Assembly: GCF_016755875.1 (NCBI RefSeq)
Contig: NZ_BNED01000005.1
Span: 2,578,501-2,642,500 of the forward strand
Length of the DNA stretch: 64,000 nucleotides
Source of the DNA: Streptomyces spororaveus
Lineage (GTDB): Bacteria; Actinomycetota; Actinomycetes; Streptomycetales; Streptomycetaceae
Direction of reading: 5' to 3'
This document shows, in pieces, positions 23,867 through 33,718 of the stretch (its first letter is position 1; each line of letters starts with the position of its first letter). The notes under the pieces are model-generated. The model worked only from the letters and a program-made list of their open reading frames with translations. It had not been told where the DNA came from and did not search any database. The position numbers were made by a program, and so were the translations under genes.

Positions 23867-26419
23867 CTACCCCTTCGCCGTGGCGACGTCCACCGGCGGT
23901 ACGCGCAACGCCACCCGGCCCGGGAGGGCGGTGGCCGCCAGGGCCAGTACCCCGGCCACCCCCACCACCGCCGCGTAGGCCACCGGCAGCACCGCGGGCG
24001 CCGCCGCCCCCGTCATGCCCACGCTGAAGGCGGTCAGGACCGCCAGCGCGATCCCCGATCCCAGTGCCGTCCCGATCAGGACCACCGCCAGCGCCTCCGT
24101 CCGCAGCATCCGCAGCACCTGACGGCGCTTCGCCCCGGCCAGCCGCAGCATCGCGAACTCCCGGAACCGCTCGGCGGTCGACATCGCGAGCGTGTTCACC
24201 ACCGCGATCGCGGTGAAGGCCAGCACCAGCCCCATCGCGAGCAGGTTGATCTCCGACGCGTCGTCCTGGCGCTGTACCCGCGCCGCGTCGGCGTCCGCCG
24301 CGGAGAGCACCCGTACACCCGGGAACGCCTCCACCGCCGCGGCCAGTTCCTCCCGCCCGGCTCCCGAACCCGGTTCCGTCGCCACCAGCACGCTGCCGGC
24401 CAGGGGATTGTCCGCGTGCGCGGCCACCAGCCCGTGGGGCAGCGTCAGATCGCCGAAGCCGAGCCCCCGCGCGTACACGGCCGAGACCGTCAGCGTGACC
24501 GGGGTGCCGTCCCCCAGCGTCAGCTTCAGCGGGCTCCCCGGCTTCAACCCCAGCTGGTCGGCGGCGAGTTCGCTGACCGCCGCGCTGCCCTCGCCGAAGC
24601 CGTCCAGGCCGCCCCCGGTGACCTCGGGGTCCCAGGTACGGGTCAGCCCGGCCGGGGTCACGCCCTGCGCGGCGTACTTCGTCAGGCCCACCCGCACGGA
24701 CGTGTGCACGATCTCGGTGGCCGCCGTGACCCCCGGGGTACGCCGGATCCGCTCGCCTGCCTCCCGCGTGACGCCGGGCCCCTGCGCGGCCAGTACCCAC
24801 GGGGCCCGGATCCCTTCGCGGGCCTGGGCCCGGGCGGCGTCCCCGAGCGTCGGGGTGATGAAGAGCACGGTGCAGGTCATGCCGATCAGCAGGGCGAGCG
24901 GGGTGACGGCGGAGGCCATCCGCGTGGCGTTCCCGCGCAGGTTGGCGGTGGCCATGTGGCCGCCCGGGCCGGCCAGCCGCAGGGGGCCGGCGAGCAGCGC
25001 GGTGGCGCCCCGTACGAGCGGCGGGCCGAGCAGCGAGACCGCCCCGGCCAGTACCACCACCGCGAGGAAGGTGACCGGGGTGGACGCCGGCTCGGTGCGC
25101 AGCGAGCCGAGTACGACGACCAGCACGGCCCCGCCCGCCAGCAGCAGCACGCCGAGCACGCTGCGGATCCAGCCGGGCCGCCCCCGCTCGACGGCGGCTT
25201 CGGCGAGCGCCTCGGCCGGGCGGATCCGGGCGATCCGGCGGCCGGTGATCCGGGCGGCGGCCCAGGCTCCGAGCAGGCTGGCGGCGACGGCCGCGCCCAT
25301 CGGGAAGATGCCTGCGGTGCGTTCCAGGGTGGCGGGGACGACCCCGCTGTCGACGAACCGGCCGTGCAGCCAGGCGGCGAGCGGCAGCCCGGCGAGCGCC
25401 CCGGCGACGCCGGCGGCGAGGCCGACGAGCAGCGCCTCCCGGCCGATCATGCGGCTCAGCTGCCCGGGGGTGGCGGCGATGGCCCGCAGCAGGGCGAGTT
25501 CGCGGTAGCGCTGCCGGACGGAGAGCGCGAAGGTGCCGACGACCACGAGGATCGCGACGAGCAGCGAGGTGCCGCCCATCGCGCCGCCCATGGAGACCAG
25601 CTTGATGCGGGCGCCGGCGGCGTCGAGGCATTCGACGGGGCCGCGCTCGTCGCCCGTGGCGACCTGCGCGGTGGTGCCCTGCAGCGCCCGCTCGACCCGG
25701 GCGGCGAGCTCGGTGGTGCTGACGCCCGGTGCGGGCAGTACTCCGACGGCGCTGACCCGGCCGTCGCGGGCGGCGAGCCGCCGGGCCTCGTCGTCGCCGA
25801 AGAAGAGCGCGCTCTGGCGGGAGAGGTCGCCGCGGTCCGTCTTCGCGACCCCGCTGACCCGGTAGGTGCGGGGTTCGCCGGTGGACTGCACGGCGAGCTC
25901 GGAGCCGGGCCTCAGACCGGCGCGGGCGGCCAGCGCCCGGTCGACGACGATCTCGCCGCCGTTCTGCGGGGCGCGGCCCTCGGTGAGGGTGAAGGGGGTC
26001 AGGGCGGCGGAGGTCCAGGCGTGCCCGTAGGCGGGCACCGGCTTCCCGGGAGTCCTGACCAGGGGGACGGCCTGGAAGGTGAGCTCGGGGACGGCCCGTG
26101 CGACGCCGGGCACGGCGCGGACGGTGTCCACGGTGGCGGCGGGGAGCCAGGCCCGCTCGGCGACGGGCTTGGCCTTGTGCTTGGTCTTGGTGCGTCCGCC
26201 CTTCTTCTCCTTGACCGTGGTCGCGTGGACGTTCTGGTCGGCGGAGACGAGGATCGGTGTGGCCGCGTAGCGCTCGGTGCCGATCTTTCCGCGGAGTCCC
26301 GTTTCCAGGAGCGTCCCGCAGGCGGTGACGAGGGCGGCCGCGCACAGCAGTGCGACGAAGGCGCCGAGGAAACCGGCCTTGCGGTCCCTGACGGTCTGAA
26401 GGGCGTAACGCAGCATCAT
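23867..26419 (-). CDS. FtsX-type ABC transporter permease (MacB-like)
   Basis: About 850 aa from ATG 26419 (second ATG 26416). Two FtsX/MacB-core modules: an N-terminal helix (FLGAFVALLCAAALVTACG), a large extracytoplasmic region, a first set of three helices from about residue 270 (GTSLLVAILVVVGTFALSVR, then RYRELALLRAIAATPGQLSR), a second extracytoplasmic region, and a final set near the C-terminus (LLAMGLVLAFTAIAVVNTLA, then FREFAMLRLAGAKRRQVLRM). It would export lipids, peptides or antibiotics. No ATPase gene is adjacent in this window, so its partner must be elsewhere; it follows recX on the same strand after 90 bp. Confidence 0.88.
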   Translation of the reverse strand: MMLRYALQTVRDRKAGFLGAFVALLCAAALVTACGTLLETGLRGKIGTERYAATPILVSADQNVHATTVKEKKGGRTKTKHKAKPVAERAWLPAATVDTVRAVPGVARAVPELTFQAVPLVRTPGKPVPAYGHAWTSAALTPFTLTEGRAPQNGGEIVVDRALAARAGLRPGSELAVQSTGEPRTYRVSGVAKTDRGDLSRQSALFFGDDEARRLAARDGRVSAVGVLPAPGVSTTELAARVERALQGTTAQVATGDERGPVECLDAAGARIKLVSMGGAMGGTSLLVAILVVVGTFALSVRQRYRELALLRAIAATPGQLSRMIGREALLVGLAAGVAGALAGLPLAAWLHGRFVDSGVVPATLERTAGIFPMGAAVAASLLGAWAAARITGRRIARIRPAEALAEAAVERGRPGWIRSVLGVLLLAGGAVLVVVLGSLRTEPASTPVTFLAVVVLAGAVSLLGPPLVRGATALLAGPLRLAGPGGHMATANLRGNATRMASAVTPLALLIGMTCTVLFITPTLGDAARAQAREGIRAPWVLAAQGPGVTREAGERIRRTPGVTAATEIVHTSVRVGLTKYAAQGVTPAGLTRTWDPEVTGGGLDGFGEGSAAVSELAADQLGLKPGSPLKLTLGDGTPVTLTVSAVYARGLGFGDLTLPHGLVAAHADNPLAGSVLVATEPGSGAGREELAAAVEAFPGVRVLSAADADAARVQRQDDASEINLLAMGLVLAFTAIAVVNTLAMSTAERFREFAMLRLAGAKRRQVLRMLRTEALAVVLIGTALGSGIALAVLTAFSVGMTGAAAPAVLPVAYAAVVGVAGVLALAATALPGRVALRVPPVDVATAKG

Positions 26420-26509
26420 GCGGCCAACTCTGCCGCCGCGCCCGGCGCCTGACATTGGCGCGCCCCGGCGTCCGGTCCCGGGGGCTACCCCCACCCCGGG
26501 CCCACCGGC

Positions 26510-27076
26510 TCACTCCCCCGGATACCCGAGGTCGTCGGCGTCCTCGCCCTCGGCCTCCAGCGCGCGGCGCACCACCCGCAGGGCCATGCCTTCCGGGTAT
26601 CCCTTGCGGGCGAGCATCCCGGCGAGGCGCCGGATCCGCTTGTCCCGCTCCAGGCCACGGGTGGAGCGGAGCTTGCGCTCCACGAGCTCCCGGGCGGTCT
26701 GCTCCTCCTGGTCGGAGTCCAGCAGCTCCAGGGCCTCCTCCACGAGGGTGGCGTGCACCCCCTTGGTCCGGAGCTCCTGGGCCAGCGCCCGGCGGGCCAG
26801 GCCCCGGCCGCGGTGCCGGGACTCGACCCATGCTCCGGCGAAGGCCGCGTCGTCGATCAGGCCCACCTCCTCGTACCGGGAGAGGACCTGCTGCGACACC
26901 TCCTCGGGGATGCCCCGCTTGTGCAGGGCGTCCGCGAGCTGGCGCCGGGTACGCGGGCTCCCGGTGAGCAGGCGCAGACAGATCGCCCGCGCCTGCTCCT
27001 CGGGGCTCTGGGGCGGCAGCTCCGAACGGCCCTCACGGCCGCCTCGGCGCTCGCCGCCCCCTTCCTGCTCCCGCAC
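26510..27076 (-). CDS. recX: Regulatory protein RecX
   Basis: 188 aa, GTG start at 27076, 6 bp after recA. Three RecX tandem three-helix repeats are visible: CLRLLTGSPRTRRQLADALH, ALAQELRTKGVHATLVEEAL and IRRLAGMLARKGYPEGMALR. It inhibits and remodels RecA filaments. The Arg/Glu-rich N-terminal 30 residues are typical of Streptomyces. Probably expressed with recA by read-through. Confidence 0.93.
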   Translation of the reverse strand: MREQEGGGERRGGREGRSELPPQSPEEQARAICLRLLTGSPRTRRQLADALHKRGIPEEVSQQVLSRYEEVGLIDDAAFAGAWVESRHRGRGLARRALAQELRTKGVHATLVEEALELLDSDQEEQTARELVERKLRSTRGLERDKRIRRLAGMLARKGYPEGMALRVVRRALEAEGEDADDLGYPGE

Positions 27077-27082
27077 GACGGG

Positions 27083-28189
<1,107 letters not shown>

Positions 28190-28294
28190 GGGTTCCACCC
28201 GGTTTGCTTGAGTCGATCGCTTCACGTCACTGACGCTAATGCCTGCCACTGACAATGCGCCTCCACGAGCGTTTCGGCTGTGGATAACTCATCA

Positions 28295-28320
28295 GAATGG
28301 ATGTTCGATTTCCCTGTCAA
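28295..28320 (-). promoter_or_regulatory. recA promoter with SOS box
   Basis: On the minus strand TTGACA (28315-28320) is followed by GAACATCCATTC (28295-28306). This differs by one base from the actinobacterial LexA box GAAC-N4-GTTC and lies where it would cover the -10 region. Confidence 0.6.
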
Positions 28321-28442
28321 GCGCGCCACGCCCACCCCGCCCCCACCTGCGCGGGTACCGGGCTGCCCGTCGTCCTCGCCCGTGACCGCGCGGCGCCCCA
28401 CGCCGGGCTCGACACGGTTCCCGGCCCGGCGACGGGGCCGGG

Positions 28443-28904
28443 TCACTTGGCCGCGGCCAGGCCCGCCTTGATCAGCGTGACCGTGCTCACCAGTTTGGGG
28501 AGGCCCTCCGTCTGGACCGCCCTGATACCCCGGGAGACCTGGCCCTCCTCGTTCTTCGCGGCCCCGTCGGCGCACTCGGCCGCTCCCCGCCTGAATCCGC
28601 CGAGGGCCTCCTTCCAGTACCGCTGGGCGCCTTCGTCCGGGATCGGGTCGAGCTTCTCGGCCTTGGCGGTCTGGGCCAGCAGGTCCCAGCAGGCGGGACC
28701 CTGGACGTCGATCGTGCGCATGCTCACTTCGTTGACCCGGCCGGCGTCCTCGTTCAGCTTCCTGATCTGGGCCTCGCCGCCCGAGCCGTACCACTCCTCC
28801 AAGCGCTCGCCCGGGGTCTGGGAACAGCCTCCCAGCGCCAGCGTGACGGCTGCGACGGTGACGGTGACGCGGGTCGCCGCGGGGACACGCACACGGAATC
28901 TCAT
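28443..28904 (-). CDS. Putative lipoprotein, unknown function
   Basis: 153 aa. A type II signal (TRVTVTVAAVTLALGGC) places the lipidated Cys at about 27. The mature part is helical with two further Cys (PACWDL and AECADG) that could form a disulfide. RLEEWYGSGGEAQIRKLNED begins it. I recognise no domain. It stands alone between recA and a methyltransferase gene. Confidence 0.8.
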   Translation of the reverse strand: MRFRVRVPAATRVTVTVAAVTLALGGCSQTPGERLEEWYGSGGEAQIRKLNEDAGRVNEVSMRTIDVQGPACWDLLAQTAKAEKLDPIPDEGAQRYWKEALGGFRRGAAECADGAAKNEEGQVSRGIRAVQTEGLPKLVSTVTLIKAGLAAAK

Positions 28905-28997
28905 GGAACCTGGACCCCCCTGGACCGGTTCCGACCGATGCTGTCAGGGCCGCTCCGGTCCCGTGCCGCTCGTGACGGTTTCGTGACGGGTCGCCGG

Positions 28998-29621
28998 TCA
29001 GCGGGAGACCGCCGTCCCGAGGGATTCGGCGGCCAGGAACTTCGGCGCGCCCTCCTCGTAGAAGACGTCGAGGGCGGTGATCGTGAATCCCGCCGCCGCC
29101 AGCAGGTCCGGGGCGGAGCGCGTGAGGTGGCAGCCGCCCAGGAGCCGCTTGTTCAGCGGTTCGAGCCGTCGCTGCAGGCGGCGCACGCGCCGGTCGCCCT
29201 CGGGGGCGATCCCGTGCTCGACGAAGTGCAGCGTTCCGCCGGGTCTGAGTACGCGGCGCAGCTCGCGCAGTGCGGCGACGGCGTCCGGGATGGTGCACAG
29301 CGTCCAGGTGGACAGCGCAGAGTCGAAGACGTCGTCGCCGAAGGGCAGCGACTGGCCGTCCAGGCCGGCCCGGCGCACCGGGACGCGGGCGTTCCGTACA
29401 CGCTCCGCGGCCAGCCGCCAGGCGACGTCGGACGGCTCGACCGCCGACACGCCCGTGACGCCCTGCGGATAGAAGGGGACGTTGTGTCCCGTGCCGAAGC
29501 CGATCTCGACGACCTCGCCCACCAGCCCGCCGCAGACCCGGCGGCGCAGCGGCCGGGCCATCCTGGCCCCGCAGGCGACGTCGAGGATCCGCGGCAGCGC
29601 CTGCTCGGCGTAGAACCCCAT
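28998..29621 (-). CDS. Class I SAM-dependent methyltransferase (Methyltransf_11 type)
   Basis: 207 aa from ATG 29621. SAM motif I is VVEIGFGTGHNVPFY, the acidic motif II is SAVEPSDVAWRLA, and DSALSTWTLCTIPDAVAAL is motif post-I/III. LRPGGTLHFVEHG follows. The sequence resembles UbiE/phospholipid-type methyltransferases of actinobacteria. Substrate unknown. The 5' end faces the Clp-N gene across about 130 bp containing a long palindrome. Confidence 0.88.
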   Translation of the reverse strand: MGFYAEQALPRILDVACGARMARPLRRRVCGGLVGEVVEIGFGTGHNVPFYPQGVTGVSAVEPSDVAWRLAAERVRNARVPVRRAGLDGQSLPFGDDVFDSALSTWTLCTIPDAVAALRELRRVLRPGGTLHFVEHGIAPEGDRRVRRLQRRLEPLNKRLLGGCHLTRSAPDLLAAAGFTITALDVFYEEGAPKFLAAESLGTAVSR

Positions 29622-29702
29622 GCCCGCCTCCGCGTCTCGCACCCTTCCTTCCCCCTCAGGATGGCACCGCGCCCCCCTGCCCACGACACCCCACCAACTG
29701 AC

Positions 29703-29742
29703 AACCCAGGGTTGACACTCGCCGAAGTGTCAACCTAGGGTT
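29703..29742 (+). promoter_or_regulatory. Long palindromic operator with leaderless promoter
   Basis: Two 17-nt arms (29703-29719 and 29726-29742) match 15 of 17 around a 6-nt spacer. Inside lie TTGACA (29712-29717) and TAGGGT (29736-29741) 18 bp apart. The ATG of the next gene starts 8 nt after the -10, so transcription probably starts at or next to the ATG. A dimeric repressor bound here would cover the whole promoter. Confidence 0.65.
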
Positions 29743-29748
29743 GCCTCT

Positions 29749-30504
29749 ATGACGAACCCTTCGGTGGAACCCGTTCGCATGACCAATCCGGTACGCCTCG
29801 ACGACCTGATCGAGGCCATCAACAAGGTCCACACCGACCCCCTGGAGCAGCTCAGCGACGCCGTCGTCGCGGCAGAGGCCCTCGGGGACGTCGCGGACCA
29901 CCTCATCGGCCACTTCGTCGACCAGGCCCGCCGTTCCGGAGCTTCCTGGACCGACATCGGCCGCAGCATGGGCGTCACCCGCCAGGCGGCCCAGAAGCGC
30001 TTCGTACCCAAGGCGGACAAGGAGGGAGCCGGCGGCCTCGACCCGAACGCGGGCTTCGGCCGCTTCACCCCCCGCGCCCGCAACGTGGTCGTGACCTCGC
30101 AGAACGAGGCCCGCGCCGCCGGCAACACCGAGATCCGCACCGAGCACCTGGTCCTGGGCCTGATGGCCGAGGCCGACGGCCTCGCGGGGCTCGTCCTGCG
30201 AGCCCAGGAGGTCTCGCCGGACGACGTACGGGCCGCCGCGACCGCCGCACTCCCGCCGGCCCAGGCCGAGCTCCCCGCCCTCGTCCCCTTCGACGCCTCG
30301 GCGAAGAAGGCCCTGGAGCTGACCTTCCGCGAGGCCCTGCGCCTGGGCCACGACTTCGTCGGCACCGAGCACATCCTGCTCGCGCTCCTGGAGCTGGAGA
30401 ACGGCGAGGGCCTGCTGAGCGGCCTCGGCCTGGACAAGGCCGCCGCCGAGGCGACCGTCACCGAAGCCCTGGCAGCCGTACTCGGCGGCGAGGACGGGAA
30501 GTAG
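29749..30504 (+). CDS. HTH/Clp N-domain protein
   Basis: 251 aa from ATG 29749 (an in-frame ATG lies at codon 11). The N-terminal region has an HTH-like stretch (about 60-85, SWTDIGRSMGVTRQAAQKRF). Two Clp R-type repeats follow (about 103-165, FTPRARNVVVTSQNEARAAG...TEHLVLGLM; about 180-245, LTFREALRLGHDFVGTEHIL). There are no AAA+ ATPase modules, so it is not a Clp chaperone; it may be an autoregulator or adaptor recognising Clp substrates. The palindrome overlapping its promoter fits autoregulation. Its last 20 codons lie in a duplicated segment. Confidence 0.8.
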   Translation: MTNPSVEPVRMTNPVRLDDLIEAINKVHTDPLEQLSDAVVAAEALGDVADHLIGHFVDQARRSGASWTDIGRSMGVTRQAAQKRFVPKADKEGAGGLDPNAGFGRFTPRARNVVVTSQNEARAAGNTEIRTEHLVLGLMAEADGLAGLVLRAQEVSPDDVRAAATAALPPAQAELPALVPFDASAKKALELTFREALRLGHDFVGTEHILLALLELENGEGLLSGLGLDKAAAEATVTEALAAVLGGEDGK

Positions 30505-30550
30505 GGGAGTCCGCGTCCCGCGTCAGCTCGTAGCGCTTGACGTACGCGCC
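30442..30550. repeat. Direct duplication, copy 1
   Basis: About 109 bp matches 30662-30770 with six mismatches; the offset is exactly 220 bp. This copy contains the functional 3' end of the Clp-N gene and a ghost of the AI-2E transporter 3' end. Confidence 0.85.
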
Positions 30551-30661
30551 GGCCGGTACCCGGCCCGGGCGTACCGCACCTGCCGCTCGCTTCCGCAGCG
30601 AGCGGCGCCTGCGTTTCCGCCTCGGCCCTGGCGCCCTGCGAACGACTGACGCAACCACGGG

Positions 30662-30770
30662 GCCGCCGGGGCGGCCGTCACCGAAGCCTTGGCAGCCGTA
30701 CTCGGCGGCGGGGACGGGAAGTGGAGGAGTCCGCGTCCCGCGTCAGCTCGTAGCGCTTGACGTACGCGCC
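30662..30770. repeat. Direct duplication, copy 2
   Basis: This copy contains the functional 3' end of the AI-2E transporter gene and a ghost of the Clp-N gene end (same stretch, its stop codon changed). A unique 111-bp segment separates the copies. Confidence 0.85.
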
Positions 30771-32036
30771 CAGGAAGGCCTGCAGCGTGGCGACGGCCGG
30801 GATCGCGATCAGCGCCCCGACCGCGCCCAGCAGGGCGGTGCCCGCGATGACCGACCCGAAGGCCACCGCCGGGTGGATGTCGACGGTCTTCGAGGTCAGC
30901 TTCGGCTGGAGCATGTAGTTCTCGAACTGCTGGTAGACCACGACGAATACGAGGACGTACAGCGCGTACCAGGGATTGACGGTGAAGGCGAGCAGGACCG
31001 GCAGCGCACCCGCGAGATAGGTGCCGATGGTGGGGACGAACTGCGAGACCAGCCCCACCCACACGGCGAGCGCGGGCGCGTACGGCACCCCGAGCACCGC
31101 CAGCACGATGTAGGTCGCGACACCGGAGATCAGCGCCATGAGCCCGCGGGAGTAGAGGTATCCGCCCGTCTTGGCGACGGCGATCTCCCAGGCGCGCAGC
31201 ACTTCGGCCTGCTTCGCGGGCGGCAGTACGGAGCACAGCGCGCGCCGCAGCCGTGGTCCGTCGGCGGCGAAGTAGAAGGAGAACAGCCCGATCGTCAGCA
31301 GCTTGAAGAGTCCGCCGAGCACGGTGGCGGACACGTCGAGCACGCCGGACGCGCTGTTCTGCACGTACTTGCGCAGCCAGTCGGAGCGCAGCACGCTCTC
31401 CTGGATCTCCAGCCGGGACAGCTCGGTGTGGAAGGTGGAGTTGATCGCGTTGATCACCGAGTCGAGGTAGCCGGGGAAGCCCTCCACCATGGCGACGATC
31501 TGCCCGGCGAGCAGGGAGCCCAGCAGCGCGAGGAATCCCGCGGTCACGACGGCGACCGCGCTGAACATCAGGAAGGTGGCGAGACCCCGGCGCATGCCGG
31601 CGGCCGCCATCCTGGCGACGGCGGGTTCGATCGCGAGCGCGAGGAAGAACGCGATCAGGATGTTGACCAGCAGCCCGATCAGCTGGTGGAAGGCCCAGCT
31701 GCCGAGCTGGAAACAGGCGACGAGGGCCAGTACGAGGACCACGGCGCGCGGCAGCCAGCGCGGCATGCGTTCCTCTCCCCCGGCCGGCGGAGCTCCGGCC
31801 GGGGGCCTGCCGGGGCCTGCGGGGCCTTGCGGTGAGGCGGGATCGGCGGGCCGGGCCGCCGACGTGCCCGGCGGCGCGCTCGTGCCCGGCGCGCCCGGGT
31901 CCGGTTCCGGTTCCTGTTCCGGGCCGGAGGCGACCGGTCCGGCGGGGGCGGCGCCCTGGTCGGCCGCCCGCGGCGGCGGCAGCGCGCCCTGGACGGCTAC
32001 GGGCTGCTGGTCGGTCGTCTCTTCGGTGGCTCCCAC
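30678..32036 (-). CDS. AI-2E family transporter
   Basis: About 452 aa from GTG 32036 (start uncertain, weak RBS). A Pro/Ala-rich cytoplasmic N-terminus of about 90 aa precedes eight membrane segments, including WLPRAVVLVLALVACFQLGS, LLVNILIAFFLALAIEPAVA and LLTIGLFSFYFAADG. The family signature VGLVSQFVPTIGTYLAGALP is present, then YQQFENYMLQPKL. The family (PerM/YdiK/TqsA) exports small molecules or ions; the substrate is not predictable. The last about 30 codons (KRYELTRDADSSTSRP...) lie in the duplicated segment and may have been acquired or altered by it. Confidence 0.85.
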   Translation of the reverse strand: MGATEETTDQQPVAVQGALPPPRAADQGAAPAGPVASGPEQEPEPDPGAPGTSAPPGTSAARPADPASPQGPAGPGRPPAGAPPAGGEERMPRWLPRAVVLVLALVACFQLGSWAFHQLIGLLVNILIAFFLALAIEPAVARMAAAGMRRGLATFLMFSAVAVVTAGFLALLGSLLAGQIVAMVEGFPGYLDSVINAINSTFHTELSRLEIQESVLRSDWLRKYVQNSASGVLDVSATVLGGLFKLLTIGLFSFYFAADGPRLRRALCSVLPPAKQAEVLRAWEIAVAKTGGYLYSRGLMALISGVATYIVLAVLGVPYAPALAVWVGLVSQFVPTIGTYLAGALPVLLAFTVNPWYALYVLVFVVVYQQFENYMLQPKLTSKTVDIHPAVAFGSVIAGTALLGAVGALIAIPAVATLQAFLGAYVKRYELTRDADSSTSRPRRRVRLPRLR

Positions 32037-32097
32037 ACCGCCAAGTCTGTCCCACCGACGGCCCGTGCCGCGCAAGGGGCACCCCTCACCCGGACGG

Positions 32098-32292
32098 TCA
32101 GCGCAGCGAGGCCGGCACGTCCATCGCCGAACACACCGCGCGCCACACGTCCTTGGTCTCCCAGCCCGCCTCCAGCGCCTGGTGGACGGTCCGGCCGCCC
32201 AGCTCGGTCATGACGTGGTCCCGCGCGAAGGAGTCGGCGTAGCCGGCGCCGAAGTGCTCGGCCATCCGCTCCCAGAAAATCGTCAACCGCAT
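32098..32292 (-). CDS. DUF3046 family protein
   Basis: 64 aa from ATG 32292. The sequence (MRLTIFWERMAEHFGAGYAD, then HVMTELGGRTVHQALEAGWE) matches DUF3046, a small actinobacterial protein encoded next to recA/recX in many species. Function unknown. Confidence 0.88.
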   Translation of the reverse strand: MRLTIFWERMAEHFGAGYADSFARDHVMTELGGRTVHQALEAGWETKDVWRAVCSAMDVPASLR

Positions 32293-32373
32293 GCCCCCAG
32301 TATCCCGCCCCGGGAGAGTGCACCGGCGGCGTTCGCCCGGCGCCCCCGCGTCACCGCGTCCTACGTTGCACGC

Positions 32374-33441
32374 ATGCCCGGAGACGAAACTTCCCCGCAG
32401 AGCCCGCATTCCCCGCGATCCCCGCGATCCCCGCGCCCCCCACAGGCCCCGGCGCACACCCCCCACACCCCGCCCGCGCCGCCCGCCCCCCGGCCTCCTT
32501 CGGACCCGCTGCCCGCGCTGGACCGCGCGGAGCGTTTCATCTGGCTCACGGCCCGAGTGCTGGAGCAGCGGCGGTTCGCGTTCCACTTCCTGGGCGGGGA
32601 CGCCGACCCGGTGGACACGGCCCTCGGCTCCTACCTCAACGCGGACGGAGGCTACGGTCACGCACTCGATCCGGATCTTCGCGGTCCGCTCAGCCAGCCC
32701 CTGCACACCGCGCACGCGCTCCGCGTCCTCGACAGCCTCGGCCGCTGCGCCGGGCAGCGCATCGAGCGGCTCTGCCGCCACCTGACCGGGGTCTCCACCG
32801 TGGACGGCGCCCTTCCGGTGGTCTTCCCGGCCGCCCGCGACTACCCCGCGGCCCCCTACCACCCGACGCACGACGACCCGCCGGGCGAGCTGCTGGCCAC
32901 GGGCCCGGTCGTCGGCGTACTGCACCGCAACCGGGTCTGGCACGCCTGGCTCTTCCGGGCCACGGACTTCTGCTGGGACCGGGTCGAGACGCTGCATCAC
33001 TCGCATCCGTACGAGGTCCAGAGCGCGGTGGCCTTCCTCGACGGCATCCCCGACCGGGCGCGCGCGGCGGCGGCCGCGGACCGGCTGGGCCGGCTGGTGC
33101 GCGAGCAGCGGCTGGTGGTGCTCGACCCGGTGCGGCGGGCGGAGTACCCGGAGGCTGCCGGCTACGCGCCGGGCGAGCGGCTGTACCCGCACGACTTCGC
33201 CCGGCGGCCGGAATCCCTGGCCCGCGGCTGGTTCACCGACGCGGAGATGCGCCGCTCCCTGGACTTCCTGGCTTCCGAGCAGCAGCCGGACGGCGGCTGG
33301 CCGGTGCGCCGGCGGGCCTGGGCGCCGGGGAGCTCGCTGGAGCGGCGGCCGATCGCCACCCTGGAGGCCCTGCTCACCCTGCGGGCCTACGGGCGCCTGA
33401 CCGCCACGGTCAGCCTCCCAGGGCCCGTACCCCCGCGGTGA
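32374..33441 (+). CDS. Alpha/alpha-toroid (prenyltransferase/squalene-cyclase-like) protein
   Basis: 355 aa from ATG 32374. The first about 45 residues are Pro/Ser/His-rich with PRSPRSPRPP-type repeats and look disordered. The rest carries toroid motifs: GSYLNADGGYGHALDPDLRG, TAHALRVLDSLGR and, near the C-terminus, SLDFLASEQQPDGGWPVRRR, the QxxDGGW pattern of cyclase-like barrels. No DxDD cyclase motif is seen, so catalysis is doubtful; I would call it a hypothetical barrel. Its 3' end overlaps the convergent azlD by 32 bp. Confidence 0.7.
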   Translation: MPGDETSPQSPHSPRSPRSPRPPQAPAHTPHTPPAPPAPRPPSDPLPALDRAERFIWLTARVLEQRRFAFHFLGGDADPVDTALGSYLNADGGYGHALDPDLRGPLSQPLHTAHALRVLDSLGRCAGQRIERLCRHLTGVSTVDGALPVVFPAARDYPAAPYHPTHDDPPGELLATGPVVGVLHRNRVWHAWLFRATDFCWDRVETLHHSHPYEVQSAVAFLDGIPDRARAAAAADRLGRLVREQRLVVLDPVRRAEYPEAAGYAPGERLYPHDFARRPESLARGWFTDAEMRRSLDFLASEQQPDGGWPVRRRAWAPGSSLERRPIATLEALLTLRAYGRLTATVSLPGPVPPR

Positions 33442-33718
33442 CGACGACGGCGGCCGCGACCACGACCAGGAACGGGGCCCGCAGCAGCAGCGCCAGCCCG
33501 GCGGCCGCGAGTCCGGCGGCGCGGGCGTCCACCACGAGCGCGGATCCGGTGCTGAAGGTCTGCTGGGCGGTGAGCGCGGCGAGCAGCGCGACCGGCAGCA
33601 GGGCGGCCAGGCGGCGCACGAGGGGCCGTTCCAGGGCCCCGGCGGGGACGAGCAGCCCGGCGAGCTTGACGGCGTAGCAGCCGACGACGGTGATGCCGAT
33701 GGCGATCCAGACGTTCAC
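33410..33718 (-). CDS. azlD: Branched-chain amino acid exporter small subunit AzlD
   Basis: 102 aa, GTG start at 33718. Four hydrophobic segments (IAIGITVVGCYAVKLAGLLV, LLPVALLAALTAQQTF, AAGLAAAGLALLLRAPF, VVVAAAVVVTAGVRAL) match AzlD. It pairs with AzlC to export branched-chain amino acids. Start and azlC stop overlap by 4 bp. Confidence 0.88.
   Translation of the reverse strand: MNVWIAIGITVVGCYAVKLAGLLVPAGALERPLVRRLAALLPVALLAALTAQQTFSTGSALVVDARAAGLAAAGLALLLRAPFLVVVAAAVVVTAGVRALGG

Noticed and set aside
23274..26831. Minus-strand 1185-codon frame across the permease and recX
   Set aside because: Low-complexity Arg/Gly/Pro translation in a different frame from the recognisable permease and recX.
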